DNA of 64,000 nucleotides from Leptospira interrogans (GCF_900156205.1 NZ_FTNA01000005.1:62001-126000); one strand, 5' to 3'; counted from the first letter of the stretch, positions 25,847 through 44,878 are shown. Made by a program: numbers and translations. The notes: generated by a model not told the origin, from the sequence alone.

Positions 25847-26135
25847 TCAAGTTTTTTTCAGAATACCCTTCCTTTTGTAGATGTGAACAAGACAACAATC
25901 AGCATAGTACTCTCATCAGGGTTATTTAAGCGCAAATGGTTTTGGATATCACTCGATCGTAATCGTTCACTATACCATACTGATTCAGCTTGTTATTCGA
26001 AAACGATTCGGGAAAACCACATCAGTTTGGCAAAGCACTAATATCAGTCGGAGAATCGAGTAGGTCATAGCCGCAAAACTCATATTCTTTGGATTGATTT
26101 TGTGCCGATATCGACGCAACATTAAAGGTCGTCAT
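25847..26135 (-). pseudogene. Frameshifted remnant of a small immunity-like or hypothetical protein
   Basis: An ATG at 26135 opens MTTFNVASISAQ... EYEFCGYDLLDSPTDISALPN, then TGA. The sense resumes in another frame with CGFPESFSNNKLNQYGIVND and so on to KTICA, then in a third frame with LNNPDE, and a fourth segment reads YYADCCLVHIYKRKG before a stop at 25847. Joined, these give one coherent ~90-residue protein of a pattern I recall from small bacterial proteins (GYDLxD..ISAL.NCG..., ending NNPDE..ADC). At least three frame changes make it a pseudogene. It ends 41 bp before the Imm11-like gene. Confidence 0.55.
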
Positions 26136-26439
26136 AATGAAGTTGAGCCACGGTTCGGTGGAAATATGTCGTAGTAGAATCCATATATAAGTTTGTCAAA
26201 ACGCCGCCAATCACAACCTCTACATCGTAGTTTTCCTGAGAATCATAAGCAATCGTGACAATTCTCGGATACAAAATAGAGTCAAGCGAAACTATCTCCC
26301 TGACGACATGTAAAAAAAACAAGAATTCTAAGTATTTTTTCCAATTCTCTCTACAAGACAGATCAAACGTTGCTCTAACGGTAATAGCCAATTCAATCGA
26401 TTCTCCTGCCAGCGCGCAAAGAAACTCTCTCAAAACCAA
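26122..26439 (-). CDS. Small hypothetical ORF upstream of the immunity remnants
   Basis: 105 codons from a TTG at 26439 with a good AGGGGG element about 7 bases upstream. The sequence (a RENWKKYLEFLFFLHVV helix, then TIAYDSQENYDVEVVIGGV) looks protein-like, but I recognise no family. Its 3' end overlaps the start of the frameshifted remnant by 14 bp. Given the decay downstream, it may itself be a fragment. Low confidence that it is expressed. Confidence 0.35.
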   Translation of the reverse strand: MVLREFLCALAGESIELAITVRATFDLSCRENWKKYLEFLFFLHVVREIVSLDSILYPRIVTIAYDSQENYDVEVVIGGVLTNLYMDSTTTYFHRTVAQLHYDDL

Positions 26440-27066
26440 ATATATCCCCCTGAGCGTTCATGTAAGTTGTAAGTAACATTGAATGCAAAGACGAAGTAAC
26501 TAAAATCCTCTCAGCTTGATCTTTCTGATAAAGTAAAATTAAGTTTTGGATACGGGGTTAAATTATTTTATAAATATAACAAAAAATTCTAATATTCATT
26601 TTCGAAATATGTAGCCGCATCTGAAGAAGGTTCAAATAGAGAATAATGCAAATAAAATGGTTTTTATGAGAGAAATGTAAAAAATAAAATCACCGGAAAA
26701 CATAAAAAACGTGGCGAAAATGAAACCAGAAGAAAACTCAAAACAAAAAAATCAAGGTAATTTATTTCGCAATCGATTAGACCAAATCCTGAATCACAGA
26801 CATCCATTCTTTCAAATATCGAAGAAGATTGACTGAGAAAAATTTGAAAAAGAATTTTCCACAAGTATGAGTTTCTATAATTTTAGAATTTATTTACAAA
26901 ATCATGATTTGCAGTAGTTCCCACATTTTAGAAATCAATCTGTAAAGATTAGATCCCAATTCTTTTTCAGAAAATGAAACTGATATTCAGTAACGCGAGT
27001 TTGGTATTATAACGCAAAAGGGATCGCGTTGAACTCAGCAAAACGCTTCTCTATCATCACCTTACC

Positions 27067-27330
27067 ACAAGTTGAATAGGATTTTAGAATCGAAAGCTCA
27101 AAAAGGCACATTTTTCAAGTGTTCCGACAAGAATGAGTCTTTTTACTTGCAAAAAGTATGTTTTTCTGATAGAGAAAAATTTTCCGAACCTTACCGCCCA
27201 CCCAAAAATAGGAAAAACTCAACACAACGCTCTCTATGAATCGCGTTGTGGAGTGGGAACTAAGTTTTACAGAGGATTTGTCGTAATTCCGACAGATTTA
27301 TATTGAGATCAAATACTTGTGGGTAAGGTT
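27067..27330 (+). repeat. CTTGTGGG-bounded repeat, 264 bp (inverted copy at 58590-58937)
   Basis: Ends CTTACCACAAG and CTTGTGGGTAAG are inverted. The interior is conserved with the 58.6-kb copy: TTTTTCAAGTGTTCCGACAA, GTATGTTTTTCTGATAGAGA, AAAATTTTCCGAACCTTACC, CCACCCAAAAATAGGAAAAA, GGAATTACGACA-type sequence and GATCAAATACTTG. No ORF spans it. Confidence 0.65.
27223..27250 (+). repeat. Hairpin CACAACGC/GCGTTGTG with conserved loop
   Basis: Perfect 8-bp stem around TCTCTATGAATC, preceded by AACTCAA. The same loop type with different, still perfectly paired stems occurs at 29011, 29128, 58669, 58708 and 58865. Confidence 0.6.
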
Positions 27331-27464
27331 ATGGCTCTCTATGAATCGCGTTCGCACTGATTTGATTACGTCCTGCTCACATCAAGTAAATAAGTACAAA
27401 ATAAACTATTAAAACAAAAGGTAATATAATAATCTTTTAAAAAAGAACGAACTAAAAACGAGAT

Positions 27465-28670
<1,206 letters not shown>

Positions 28671-29010
28671 AGATCTATTCTTACCATCTCTTCTATTGGA
28701 CTAAAATTTGGCTACAGAAACTTAAATATTAAGTTTACCATTTACTTCTCAAAAACAATATAACGTTTAGACTTTATTTTCACGAAAACAAAATTTCCAA
28801 ATTCGGGTGTTCACAAATACAAAAACTTTTAAACTATCGAAAGGAGACGTAATCTGTTGTGGTTTTGTAAAATTTCAGCACTTGTTTTCTTTTACTTAGA
28901 ACTACACAATAAAGCACCTATTTAATAGTTTATACTTTAATCATGTGAATTCAGAGAATGAAAATCTAGGCAAATAAAAACTCAGCTGCAACGACTCCCC
29001 TGAACTCAAT

Positions 29011-29035
29011 AAAACCTTTCTATGGATCGTGTTTT
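29011..29035 (+). repeat. Hairpin AAAAC/GTTTT with conserved loop
   Basis: A 5-bp stem around CTTTCTATGGATCGT, preceded by GAACTCAAT. Same arrangement as the hairpin at 27223 but with a different stem sequence. Confidence 0.4.
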
Positions 29036-29127
29036 GAACCATAGCAGCAGCCTCGCTAATTTTATAGCTAAAAAGCGCGACTGCACTTTTGATCCAATTA
29101 CTTACAATTTAGCTTTCTAAACTCAGC

Positions 29128-29153
29128 AAAATGCTCCCTATAGTTCGCGTTTT
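29128..29153 (+). repeat. Hairpin AAAATGC/GCGTTTT with conserved loop
   Basis: A 7-bp stem with one G-T pair around TCCCTATAGTTC, preceded by AACTCAGC. The G-T pair is itself a form of compensated change relative to AAAACGC/GCGTTTT. Confidence 0.45.
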
Positions 29154-29177
29154 AGGTTTAACACAAAAATCGCTTTC

Positions 29178-29250
29178 ACATTGGATTCTATCGAGCTTAC
29201 GAGAAACGGCACTTTATGATAGACATTTAGGTACTCAATTTTATAGAGAT
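29178..29250 (+). repeat. Dispersed ~73-bp repeat (inverted partner at 61632-61708)
   Basis: Shared blocks are CATTGGATTCTAT, ACGGCACTTTATGATAGACA (partner ACGACACTTTGTGATAAACA) and TTTAGGTACTCAATTTTAT. No termini recognised. Confidence 0.5.
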
Positions 29251-29413
29251 CAGTCAGATCTGGGCACATGAAAATAATACAGGATGAGCTTACTTCGAAA
29301 AAGATAGAATCTAAGATCTCCTTCAAAAAAACGAATAATTCCAGGGCAGATAATCTTGAAAACTTCTGCATCTTGAATGCTATTTTTATAGGTTCAACTA
29401 GTAAGACCTAAAA

Positions 29414-29589
29414 TACTACTCGGACGCATGAAAATAGTACCAAGTTATTAACGGCCTAATTTACGAAAAACTAGTGGTATTTAAAAAATACCGCAAATTC
29501 GGGATTTACGGCATTTTAAAGCAAGACCAAAATATTCAAATTTTTGAAACAATCTAACACAAGTATTCTATTCATGCGTCCGAGTAGTA
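29414..29589 (+). repeat. MITE-like element, TACTACTCGG family, 176 bp
   Basis: Perfect inverted ends TACTACTCGGACGCAT / ATGCGTCCGAGTAGTA. Nearly identical to the copy at 24328-24502 throughout, so transposition or gene conversion was recent. Confidence 0.8.
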
Positions 29590-29954
29590 AGTCTCTAAAA
29601 AAACTACAATTTTATAAAACAGAAATTTACAATTTTCTAAAATTCTAAATTTGAATTGCGTAATACCTACTCAGAACTATATAGTAGGGTACTAAATTTT
29701 CAATCAAACAGACTTGCGATAAAATTGTAAGCTTTCTCTCAAAAAAGGCCATAACTTCCAGATTAAATTCTAATTTGTGAAAATTCTACATCTTCACAAA
29801 ATGACCGTTCACTTTCAGTATCACTTTTATGAGTCTTAATACTATGCCGTAGCTCCTACATTTTAGTAAAGTTCAAGATAATGCAGTACTATAAATAGGC
29901 CGTTACTACTCAGAGATACATAAGAAGAATACTATGATGAGCTTTACTTTAGTT

Positions 29955-30205
29955 AAAGTGAATTTGGCGTAAGAAATTCATGATTCTGAAAAAAGTTGGA
30001 ATCTGAACTTTATAGATCGATTCTTTAAATGTGGGAGCTACCACAATTGATAAAATAGAAGTTTATAACACTTGAATCTGTTGTATTTCAAGTGTGGGAA
30101 CTCTCACAAAACTTAGGTTTGTCTGTAAAATGATGTAGGAACTACTGTAAACCACGATTTTACGAACAAATTCTAAAATTGTAGGAACCCCACATTTTTA
30201 ACGTG
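29955..30205 (+). repeat. TAACGTGAG-family composite repeat
   Basis: Left end AAAGTGAATTTGGCGTAAG; the interior follows the order of the copy at 24041-24317 (GTGGGAGCTACCACAA, GTGGGAACTCTCACAA, GTAGGAACTACTGTAA, TTTTACGAACAAATTC). The right end is altered and runs into TTTTAACGTGGGTTCG. Confidence 0.5.
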
Positions 30206-30313
30206 GGTTCGATAAAAAATCCATTTAAAGATTTATTTCACAGTGGAAAACGTGGGAACTCTTACAAAATCTCAATTTTACGGATAAACTCTGAAAATGT
30301 AGGAACTATTACT

Positions 30314-30900
<587 letters not shown>

Positions 30901-30916
<16 letters not shown>

Positions 30917-32301
30917 CCGTGCACCTCCCAAATATCTTTCCCGACACTTGTTTTCCAGATTAAGGTTTCAGAATTTGTAATCAACTTGGGTTTTATACCT
31001 TCCGGTATGGTAAAAGTAGATCGAATTTTTAAAATCAAATCGTCATCTCTCATTTTAGAAGAAAAAGTTTCATACATTAGATTTCCACCTTCAACTAGTA
31101 TGAGATTAGCTCCTATCGAAGATAAAACATTTAAACATTCCTCTGCCATCGTTTCCGGATCAAATGTATAAATTTTATTATCCGTTAAGGACTTAAGTAA
31201 CTCTCTAATTTTTTCGCTGAAAGATTCGTTTCGTTTTAGAAAAAAAATACATTTTTTAGAATTATTTTTTTTATTGATTCTTCTTTGTTTTTCGACCCAA
31301 CTTTCGGGTATATTTTTTTCTTCGAATATAATAAAAACGCGATATGGTTGATAATTCTCTTGATCCTTACGATGAATTTCCGAAATTTCCGGATTAAAAC
31401 CGTATTTTAAAATATTCTTTAAAAATCGAGAAGTCCCTTCTGAGTTCTTAATTTCAGAACCTACTCCCAAATTTTTTTCTAAATCCTTAATTTCATCCCC
31501 TCTCTCAAAATAAGCCCCATGCTCAAATTTTAAAACTCCTGCCCGTTCCAAATCAACTCCTGCTTCAAACCAGCGGCTTATATCAAATCCATTACTTTCC
31601 CCAAAAATATTTTCCTGAATGGTTCCCAAATCGGTAGCCCAATTGCCTCCAATCCTAAAATCTAAACCAGGTAGATCTTGGAATAAGGTTCTAGGACCAA
31701 TAAGTACAGCGTCGCATTTTGCTCGCAAAATAGAAGTTAGGCGATCTGATAAATTTCCAGAAAGACGAACCGTAGCCTTATCCTTAGTGGTAAAAAAACC
31801 TTCTTTAGAAACCGCCGATTTGATAATCATAGAAGGTTTTTGTTTTTCAATTCTAGAAATAAATCCAAATAAACTTTCTTCTGCAATTTCTTTTAAACCA
31901 AAATCTGAAACAACTTGAATTCCAGCATTCCTACAAATTTCTAAACCTTCGTTTTTACGAACGAGAGGATTAGGATCTTTTAAACCGTAGTATAGCGTTT
32001 TCGGTTTATGTTCTAAAATTAAATCTAAACAAGGAGGGGTTTTACCATGATGTGTACAAGGCTCAAAAGTCACCCACACGTTATGCGGTTTTGATAAAAG
32101 CCCATTATTAATAAATTCATAATATGCATTTCTTTCCGCATGTGGTCCACCGGTAGGTGAAGTTCTACCTTTGGCAAATATTCGTTTGTTTTCAACATCC
32201 GTAATGAGACAAGAAACAGGGGGGTTCGGCGAACTTTCCCCCATGGATAAAAAGGAAAGTTTGCGCAATTCCTCCCGAAATTTTTCCGGGAGGGAAGTCA
32301 T
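30901..32301 (-). CDS. ribD: Riboflavin biosynthesis deaminase/reductase RibD
   Basis: 466 residues, about 100 longer than usual. The N-terminal deaminase domain (1-150) has the zinc site [10 protein letters not shown] with [10 protein letters not shown]. The reductase domain begins at [10 protein letters not shown] (~165) and continues with [18 protein letters not shown], then an unusually long, charged, low-similarity stretch (~215-380) before the C-terminal [13 protein letters not shown]. The extra length lies inside the reductase half, so whether the reductase step is fully functional deserves a check. It starts in a TGATG overlap with secF and overlaps ribE, so translation is coupled. 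Confidence 0.92.
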
Positions 32302-33239
32302 CAGTCGCGAGCCTTTCGTATAACTTGGTCGTAAATATCTACAAGAGGGGCTGCAATAAAAATCGAAGAATACGTTCCAATCACAATTCCAAACGTAAGA
32401 ACGTAAGCAAAATCGAATAGTTCGGTTGCTCCACCGATGATAATTGCTACGATAGAAATCAAAGTCGCAAAAGAAGTGTTAAACGTTCTTCCCAAAGTCT
32501 GATTAATCGCAGAATTGATCGTCTGTCCGAAAGTTTGATTCAAATTTCCTGCGGAATTTTCTCGGATTCTATCAAATACTACGATCGTATCATTGATCGA
32601 ATACCCAAGTAATGTCAATAAGGCGGCAATAATAGGAACACTTGGTTTAATTTGAAAAAATCCTATAAACGCAACCGTCAAAATGAGGTCGTGCGTCAAA
32701 GCCAAAATGGCTCCCAAAGCAAACTTAAATTGAAATCGAAAACTAATATATGCGAGTATAATCGCCATCGTAAGTCCAAGCAAAGTAGTTCCAGTAGAAG
32801 AAAGCTCTCCTCCTACAATCGCACCTACTTGATTAGCGCTGAGTATATTACTTTTATCAATTCTAAAATCCGCGATTAAAATCGAAATCAAAGCATCGAT
32901 TCCAGAAAGTTCTACCTTATCCGTAGGTTTTAATCCGTTTTTCTCTCTGTATTTTAGTAAAATTGAATCTACTGAGCCTAGACCTATATCGATTTGATAG
33001 TGATGTTTTTCTTTATCTAAAAGCAAAAGCACTGCTTCGATCTTATTTTCCGCAAAGTAATTTTCCAACTTTTTACGATCCATATTTTGATCGAACTCGA
33101 CTACAGTTCTAAGACCACCGTTAAAATCCAAAGAGTTGGCAAAACCTCCGTGAACTGCATACGTATAACTAAAACCGAATACGATTAGAGCCAGAGAAAT
33201 ACAAATTGAAACGTATTTATATTTTATAAAATCAAACAT
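32301..33239 (-). CDS. secF: Protein translocase subunit SecF
   Basis: 312 residues from ATG 33239, which has GGAG 10 bases upstream and starts 5 bases past the secD stop. A TTG at 33269 would add 10 residues overlapping secD and is less likely. The first transmembrane helix (~10-28) precedes [15 protein letters not shown], the SecF G-G motif in the periplasmic domain. Five more helices follow with [29 protein letters not shown] and [13 protein letters not shown]. It uses the proton gradient with SecD to pull proteins through SecYEG. The secDF-yajC set is complete here. Confidence 0.95.
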   Translation of the reverse strand: MFDFIKYKYVSICISLALIVFGFSYTYAVHGGFANSLDFNGGLRTVVEFDQNMDRKKLENYFAENKIEAVLLLLDKEKHHYQIDIGLGSVDSILLKYREKNGLKPTDKVELSGIDALISILIADFRIDKSNILSANQVGAIVGGELSSTGTTLLGLTMAIILAYISFRFQFKFALGAILALTHDLILTVAFIGFFQIKPSVPIIAALLTLLGYSINDTIVVFDRIRENSAGNLNQTFGQTINSAINQTLGRTFNTSFATLISIVAIIIGGATELFDFAYVLTFGIVIGTYSSIFIAAPLVDIYDQVIRKARD

Positions 33240-33243
33240 TCTT

Positions 33244-35172
<1,929 letters not shown>

Positions 35173-35182
35173 AAGAAAACTC

Positions 35183-35925
<743 letters not shown>

Positions 35926-35929
<4 letters not shown>

Positions 35930-36252
35930 TTGTCCGCTTGTTGTTTCTTTTTTAGAACCGTACTCGCGGTAAAGGATACGTTGGTATCTTTAGCGATATT
36001 CAGAACAACTACTTCGTTATTGTCTTTGATCTCTACAACCTTTCCGTGAATTCCAGAAGAAGTGACTACCTCGTCTCCTTTTTTCAAACTATCTATCATT
36101 TCCTTACGTTTTTTTTCTTCGTTCCTTTGAGGACGAATGACCAGGAAATACATGATCACGAGCATAATTGGAATGAGAAGCAAAGTAGAAAAAGGAGATT
36201 TGTCTCCTTCTCCGGCGGCCTGAGCCAATTGTAGTAAAATATCAAATGTCAT
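35926..36252 (-). CDS. yajC: Preprotein translocase accessory subunit YajC
   Basis: 108 residues. One transmembrane helix (~23-40) followed by VIRPQRNEEKKRKEMIDSLKKGDEVVTSSGIHGKVVEIKDNNEVVVLNIA, the YajC core. It binds SecDF in the inner membrane. It starts 56 bp after trpD and overlaps the next gene by 4 bp. Confidence 0.95.
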
Positions 36253-36306
36253 CGTTTACTTTCCTGTTCGGTTCTTTTCGTCAAATTCTTACCAGTATTT
36301 TTCTCG

Positions 36307-37292
<986 letters not shown>

Positions 37293-37318
<26 letters not shown>

Positions 37319-38035
37319 TTTTTTGAAACATCCCTTTGAGATTAGAAGGATAAAGAACTTTACTATTGGAAACTAAATAACGGATTCCGGAAATCACAGT
37401 AATTGTGGTAGTGACCAACATTCCCCAATAAGGGACAAACGTTCCTAAACCAAAAACCACGTCTCCTAGTCCGTTATTTTGGTCCAAATTTCGGAAAAAC
37501 TGAATTGCGTTATTGGTCGCAAATTCAAATACGGTGAGACCATTCGCTTTTCCGGTTGCGTATGCTTGGTTGATCAAAATCCTCTTTTTGCTAGAAATCA
37601 AAATAAAAAATACAAGGATCAAAACGATGGCCCCCATTTGAAAGACAGTCTTTACCTTTCCAAGCATCGTAGTACGGATCGACTGTCCTTGGCGAATCGC
37701 AAGATAACGAAGAGAAGTGATCAGCATATCTCTTCCAATAATTAAACAAACCATCCAAAATTCGATCTGTTCTTGTAAAAATATAAACGTAATAAAACAA
37801 CCAGTAACGATGATCTTATCCGCAAGAGGATCTAAAAATTTACCGAACTCCGTTTCCTGGTTCCACTTTCGAGCCAGATAACCGTCTATCAAATCAGTTA
37901 AAGAAGCCACTGAAAAAAGGATCAGAGCCGCGATATGATATTCCAATTCCTTTTGAAATAAAAACCATACGAAAAAAGGCACCGCAGCAACTCTTAACAT
38001 AGTAAGAATATTAGGAATATTGAAAATAACCTTGT

Positions 38036-38039
<4 letters not shown>
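37293..38039 (-). CDS. pgsA: CDP-diacylglycerol--glycerol-3-phosphate 3-phosphatidyltransferase
   Basis: 248 residues from ATG 38039, which overlaps the rimO stop as ATGA. A TTG two codons upstream is in frame but less likely. The CDP-alcohol phosphatidyltransferase motif D-G-x2-A-R-x8-G-x3-D-x3-D is seen as DLIDGYLARKWNQETEFGKFLDPLADK (~46-72). About five hydrophobic helices. It makes phosphatidylglycerophosphate in the inner membrane. The C-terminal third is longer than in short PgsA proteins. It overlaps trpD by 26 bp. Confidence 0.93.
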
Positions 38040-39349
<1,310 letters not shown>

Positions 39350-39355
39350 AAAAAT

Positions 39356-40473
<1,118 letters not shown>

Positions 40474-40494
40474 CGTTTCTCTCCTTTTCGGGAC

Positions 40495-41205
40495 CTATTG
40501 TTCCGACACAAGCGGGTTATTTATAATTTTTGCGTTTCCACCGATATGAAAGTTAAATTGTCCGTCTTCCAAATCCGGATTAATTTCTAAATTAGAGAAT
40601 TCGATTGTAGTTTCCTTCCCTCTCCCATCACTCGCTACCGCTTTCTGAATAAAATACGTCTGTGCATCCACATAAAGTAACATCGTTTCAAAACCACCGA
40701 TTTTTTCTCTTTGTTCCAAATTGAGCACAAAGTATTTACGTCCGTCTTTAGAAGAGGTTTGGGGTTGTTCTATAGAATCGAACTTATAATGATATTTCCT
40801 AAAAATTCGAGAAAGACCTTCGTCTGTAAAATTAGAAAAAATCGGTCCGGATTTATTTGATTTATTTAATGTAAGATCTTGTTTACCCACCGCGTTCAAG
40901 CGAGCTATATATATATATAAAGTTTTTCCGTCCGAAACGATTTCGTCTCCGGAAGGTTCGTTAAATTGATACCGGATTCTTCCGCCTTTTTTATAAAGAC
41001 AGACACCTTTCATATTTTTGCTCTTTTTATTGGAAACCGTCTGAATTTGAAAATCGGCCTTATAAGAATTCAAATCACTGAACTTCTTCTTTACCTGCTT
41101 GACTACTTCGGAAGGAGAATTCCAGTTATGCGCGGGTTGAGCCAGCAAAGAGGGTTCTAAGGCTAAAAATAGAATAAAAAAAGAAAGAATGATTGTTTTT
41201 TTCAT
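40495..41205 (-). CDS. lolA: Outer-membrane lipoprotein carrier LolA family protein
   Basis: 236 residues from ATG 41205. An in-frame start 63 bases upstream would place 21 extra residues before the signal peptide. Signal peptide 1-~21 ([10 protein letters not shown]). The mature chain reads [22 protein letters not shown], then [34 protein letters not shown], the LolA-type half-barrel pattern. It carries lipoproteins across the periplasm. It is the first gene of the ~11-kb minus-strand run ending in ribE, and pairs with lnt at 52.8 kb in the lipoprotein pathway. Confidence 0.85.
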   Translation of the reverse strand: MKKTIILSFFILFLALEPSLLAQPAHNWNSPSEVVKQVKKKFSDLNSYKADFQIQTVSNKKSKNMKGVCLYKKGGRIRYQFNEPSGDEIVSDGKTLYIYIARLNAVGKQDLTLNKSNKSGPIFSNFTDEGLSRIFRKYHYKFDSIEQPQTSSKDGRKYFVLNLEQREKIGGFETMLLYVDAQTYFIQKAVASDGRGKETTIEFSNLEINPDLEDGQFNFHIGGNAKIINNPLVSEQ

Positions 41206-41726
41206 GAGAAAGACCGGATCTCCCGGGATTTTTTTTACTAAGATCAAATGCCTTGGAAACCTTGTCACTTTTTAAATTCCGAGAGATGGAGATAGGACGA
41301 ATTTTGGGTTCAAGACAGCGACTAAAAAGACAGATACTCGGGTCCTCTTTGATTTTTAGACAAAATTGTAAATCGATGTCTTAGAATATAACAACCGGAC
41401 CTCTATATCACGCCGATCTAAATCGTTTTCCCAAAAAAGACTCTGCGGAAAGCTTTACTGGTCCAAGCCTTTCTTTGAAACCGCCAGATTTCCAGTTCTG
41501 ACCTATAAAATGTATTTTTACACGTGATTCCTACAGATTTAGGCTAAAATACGGAGTAGCCCAGATAAAAAGTTTTATAGAACGGATTTGTGTTGTTAAG
41601 GTATTTTCCATTTCGGCTTTACTAACGTAAAATTGAAAAATTAAATTACCTTCAAAACAGACATCGATTCAAATTTATATTTAAAGAAAAGATTCAAAAA
41701 TTATACTATACTTAAGTAAATAAAAA
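41206..41726. other. Gap upstream of lolA; nothing recognised
   Basis: Between the DUF1577-like gene stop and the lolA start. No frame of note, and none of the dispersed repeats seen elsewhere. 41300-41580 is somewhat richer in GC than other gaps. It should contain the promoter of the lolA-ribE run, but no convincing -35/-10 pair was found. Confidence 0.5.
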
Positions 41727-42902
<1,176 letters not shown>

Positions 42903-43281
42903 ATCCTTAACTCAAAACAAAATATAAACGTCCTGCGTAGAATGAAATTAGTTGCGAATTCGGTAAATATAAAATTTATCGCTTAAATTCTCAAATTATA
43001 GAATCGCCTTTTTGATATGTATAAATTGAAATTTTAGAAAAAACAGGTTTTAAATTTTAAGTTGAATTTCAAAATCTTACTTATGTCTACGTTATTCTAT
43101 CTTATCATTTAAAGACAAAAATTTAGGATCTACTTTTTAAATAAAATAAATGAGATAAACTTTCTTTCGTTTTCAACTTTTAAAAATTCTCTATTGTCTA
43201 ACTTGGTTTTTAGGTAAGTATTTTAATTTTTACATATCTGGATTTTACAGATAAAATTCTAAGATGTCGGAACTTACTGAG

Positions 43282-43409
43282 TTTTTTAATTTCATATCAA
43301 AATCTTGATCGTTTTAAGAGACGTAATTCTGTGGGAACTACTGCATTTTTTAATTTCATATCAAAATCTTGATCGTTCTAAGAGGCGTAATTCTGTGGGA
43401 ACTACTACG
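43282..43409. repeat. 64-bp unit, two tandem copies
   Basis: The unit TTTTTTAATTTCATATCAAA... ends in CTGTGGGAACTACTGCA. Copies start at 43282 and 43346 and differ at about four positions. The unit ends in the GTGGGAACTACT motif, which is thereby duplicated; a degraded motif also precedes the first unit. Confidence 0.75.
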
Positions 43410-43424
43410 AAAATTTAACGAGAT

Positions 43425-43705
43425 TAACGTGAGTTCGACATAAGAAAACGAGAAAGAATTTTCTAAAAGTATGAGTTCCTACAATTAGAGTTGTTAAAAA
43501 ATTAATTCTCCATCGATTTCCGTTGTATGGAAACTGTCGATTGAAGTAGTTTTGTTAAACTCCACTATAGAATTTTTCAATAACTCTATTTTAGAATTGG
43601 CTCGTAAAATCGTGATTGGTGGGAGTTCCCACATTTTAGAAACCAAGATCACAACTTTTTTTAGAAAAATCAAGCATGGATTTCCTCACGTCAAACTGAC
43701 TGATT
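43425..43705 (-). repeat. TAACGTGAG-family element interrupted by a MITE
   Basis: Left end TAACGTGAGTTCGACATAAG, then AAAAGTATGAGTTCCTACAA, the MITE, then TTTTAGAATTGGCTCG, GTGGGAGTTCCCACA and a diverged right end near CTCACGTCAAACTGA. Confidence 0.6.
43487..43587 (+). repeat. MITE-like element, AGAGTTGTTG family, 101 bp, nested insertion
   Basis: Inserted inside the element at 43425-43705 with ATT on both sides. Removing it plus one ATT gives ACAATTTTAGAATTGG, exactly the sequence in uninterrupted copies. Nearly identical to the copy at 61491-61590. Confidence 0.85.
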
Positions 43706-43993
43706 ATTAGAACTAATCGAAAGTTAGTAAATTGTCAATACAACCTAATTTGTGAGAACTACTACATTTGATTAAAAATTTTTAAAGAATGATCGTGTAA
43801 AATTCTTTGAGGTTTTGGGTAAACTTCGAATGAAAGTCGTCATACTACGATTTGGCGGAAACTTTAATTTTATTCAGAACTATATGCTTAAAATATTCAT
43901 CATAAAAGCAGATTTGAGTACAAGATATCAAGTATTCCTGTATATAGCATTAGTAAAATTATAAAATTCGAATTTATATAGAAGATCATTAAT

Positions 43994-44093
43994 AGAATTA
44001 TTGAAAAATTAATTCTCTATGGGTTTTCGTTGTATGGAAACGGTCGATTGAAACGTTTTGTTAATTGTTGCTATGAAATTTTTCAACAACTCT
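43994..44093 (+). repeat. MITE-like element, AGAGTTGTTG family, 100 bp
   Basis: Ends AGAATTATTGAAAAATTAA / AATTTTTCAACAACTCT, flanked by AAT on both sides. About three differences from the copy at 23942-24041. It lies 12 bp beyond the end of the P-loop kinase gene, so it could be transcribed into the 3' end of that mRNA. Confidence 0.8.
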
Positions 44094-44104
44094 AATGTAA
44101 ATAT

Positions 44105-44590
<486 letters not shown>

Positions 44591-44635
44591 AGAAATTTTT
44601 TTGTATTGAATAGCTGGAAACGCTAAGGGTTTAGG

Positions 44636-44878
44636 ATGAAATATTTAGAAACAGAACAAATCATTCCTTCCAAAGGAATGTCTTATACAATGTATGAAGT
44701 GGAAGGGGAGGATCAGATTCAGAAAATGATGACTTATATTCCCAACACGGACGAAATTCATATTTATCCCAAACCTCCGGTCAAAAAATTATATAAACCC
44801 GAACTCTGTAAGGTGATCGACGAAGTTGTTTTTTCGGAACTCTGGAAATTAGGGGAAGAAAGAAAAGCAGCCAAATAA
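44636..44878 (+). CDS. Small conserved-looking hypothetical protein, 80 residues
   Basis: ATG start, acidic and lysine-rich, with no signal or helix. KLYKPELCKVIDEVVFSELWKLGEERKAAK forms a likely C-terminal helix. Codon use looks like neighbouring genes and the frame is closed just before tRNA-Phe (other strand). No family recognised. It shares a 99-bp divergent intergenic region with the P-loop kinase. Confidence 0.6.
   Translation: MKYLETEQIIPSKGMSYTMYEVEGEDQIQKMMTYIPNTDEIHIYPKPPVKKLYKPELCKVIDEVVFSELWKLGEERKAAK

Larger units (their letters stand above)
26440..27464. other. Gene-free stretch with repeat fragments and a 264-bp repeat
   Basis: 26440-26850 is AT-rich with nothing recognised. 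26860-27000 holds a reverse TAACGTGAG-family fragment (AAGTATGAGTTTCTATAA, AAATCATGATTTGCAGTAG). 27067-27330 is the CTTGTGGGTAAG repeat with an embedded hairpin (27223-27250). 27330-27464 includes the downstream region of ribBA, with no convincing terminator. Confidence 0.55.
28671..30313. other. 1.6-kb gene-free stretch between ribBA and ribE, full of repeats
   Basis: Holds two small hairpins of the conserved-loop class (29011-29035 and 29128-29153), a repeat shared in reverse with 61632-61708 (29178-29250), a 176-bp TACTACTCGG MITE (29414-29589) and a TAACGTGAG composite (29955-30205), with further GTGGGAACT motifs up to the ribE stop. The open frame at 29138-29371 lies over these repeats and is not considered real. 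Confidence 0.55.
42903..44104. other. 1.2-kb gene-free stretch: tandem duplication and nested repeats
   Basis: Contains a 64-bp tandem duplication (43282-43409), a TAACGTGAG element (43425-43705) split by a MITE (43487-43587), a partial reverse CCTCAAAG repeat (43751-43820) and a second MITE (43994-44093) ending 12 bp before the P-loop kinase stop. No gene seen. Confidence 0.6.

Noticed and set aside
25806..25898. N-terminal extension of the Imm11-like protein from a TTG
   Set aside because: It overlaps the 3' end of the frameshifted neighbour, has no family match, and an ATG begins the recognisable domain.
28671..28870. FMN riboswitch upstream of ribBA
   Set aside because: None of the conserved RFN-element blocks could be recognised in the leader region.
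29138..29371. Open minus-strand frame of 77 codons
   Set aside because: It covers a conserved-loop hairpin and a dispersed ~73-bp repeat shared with 61632-61708; no protein features.
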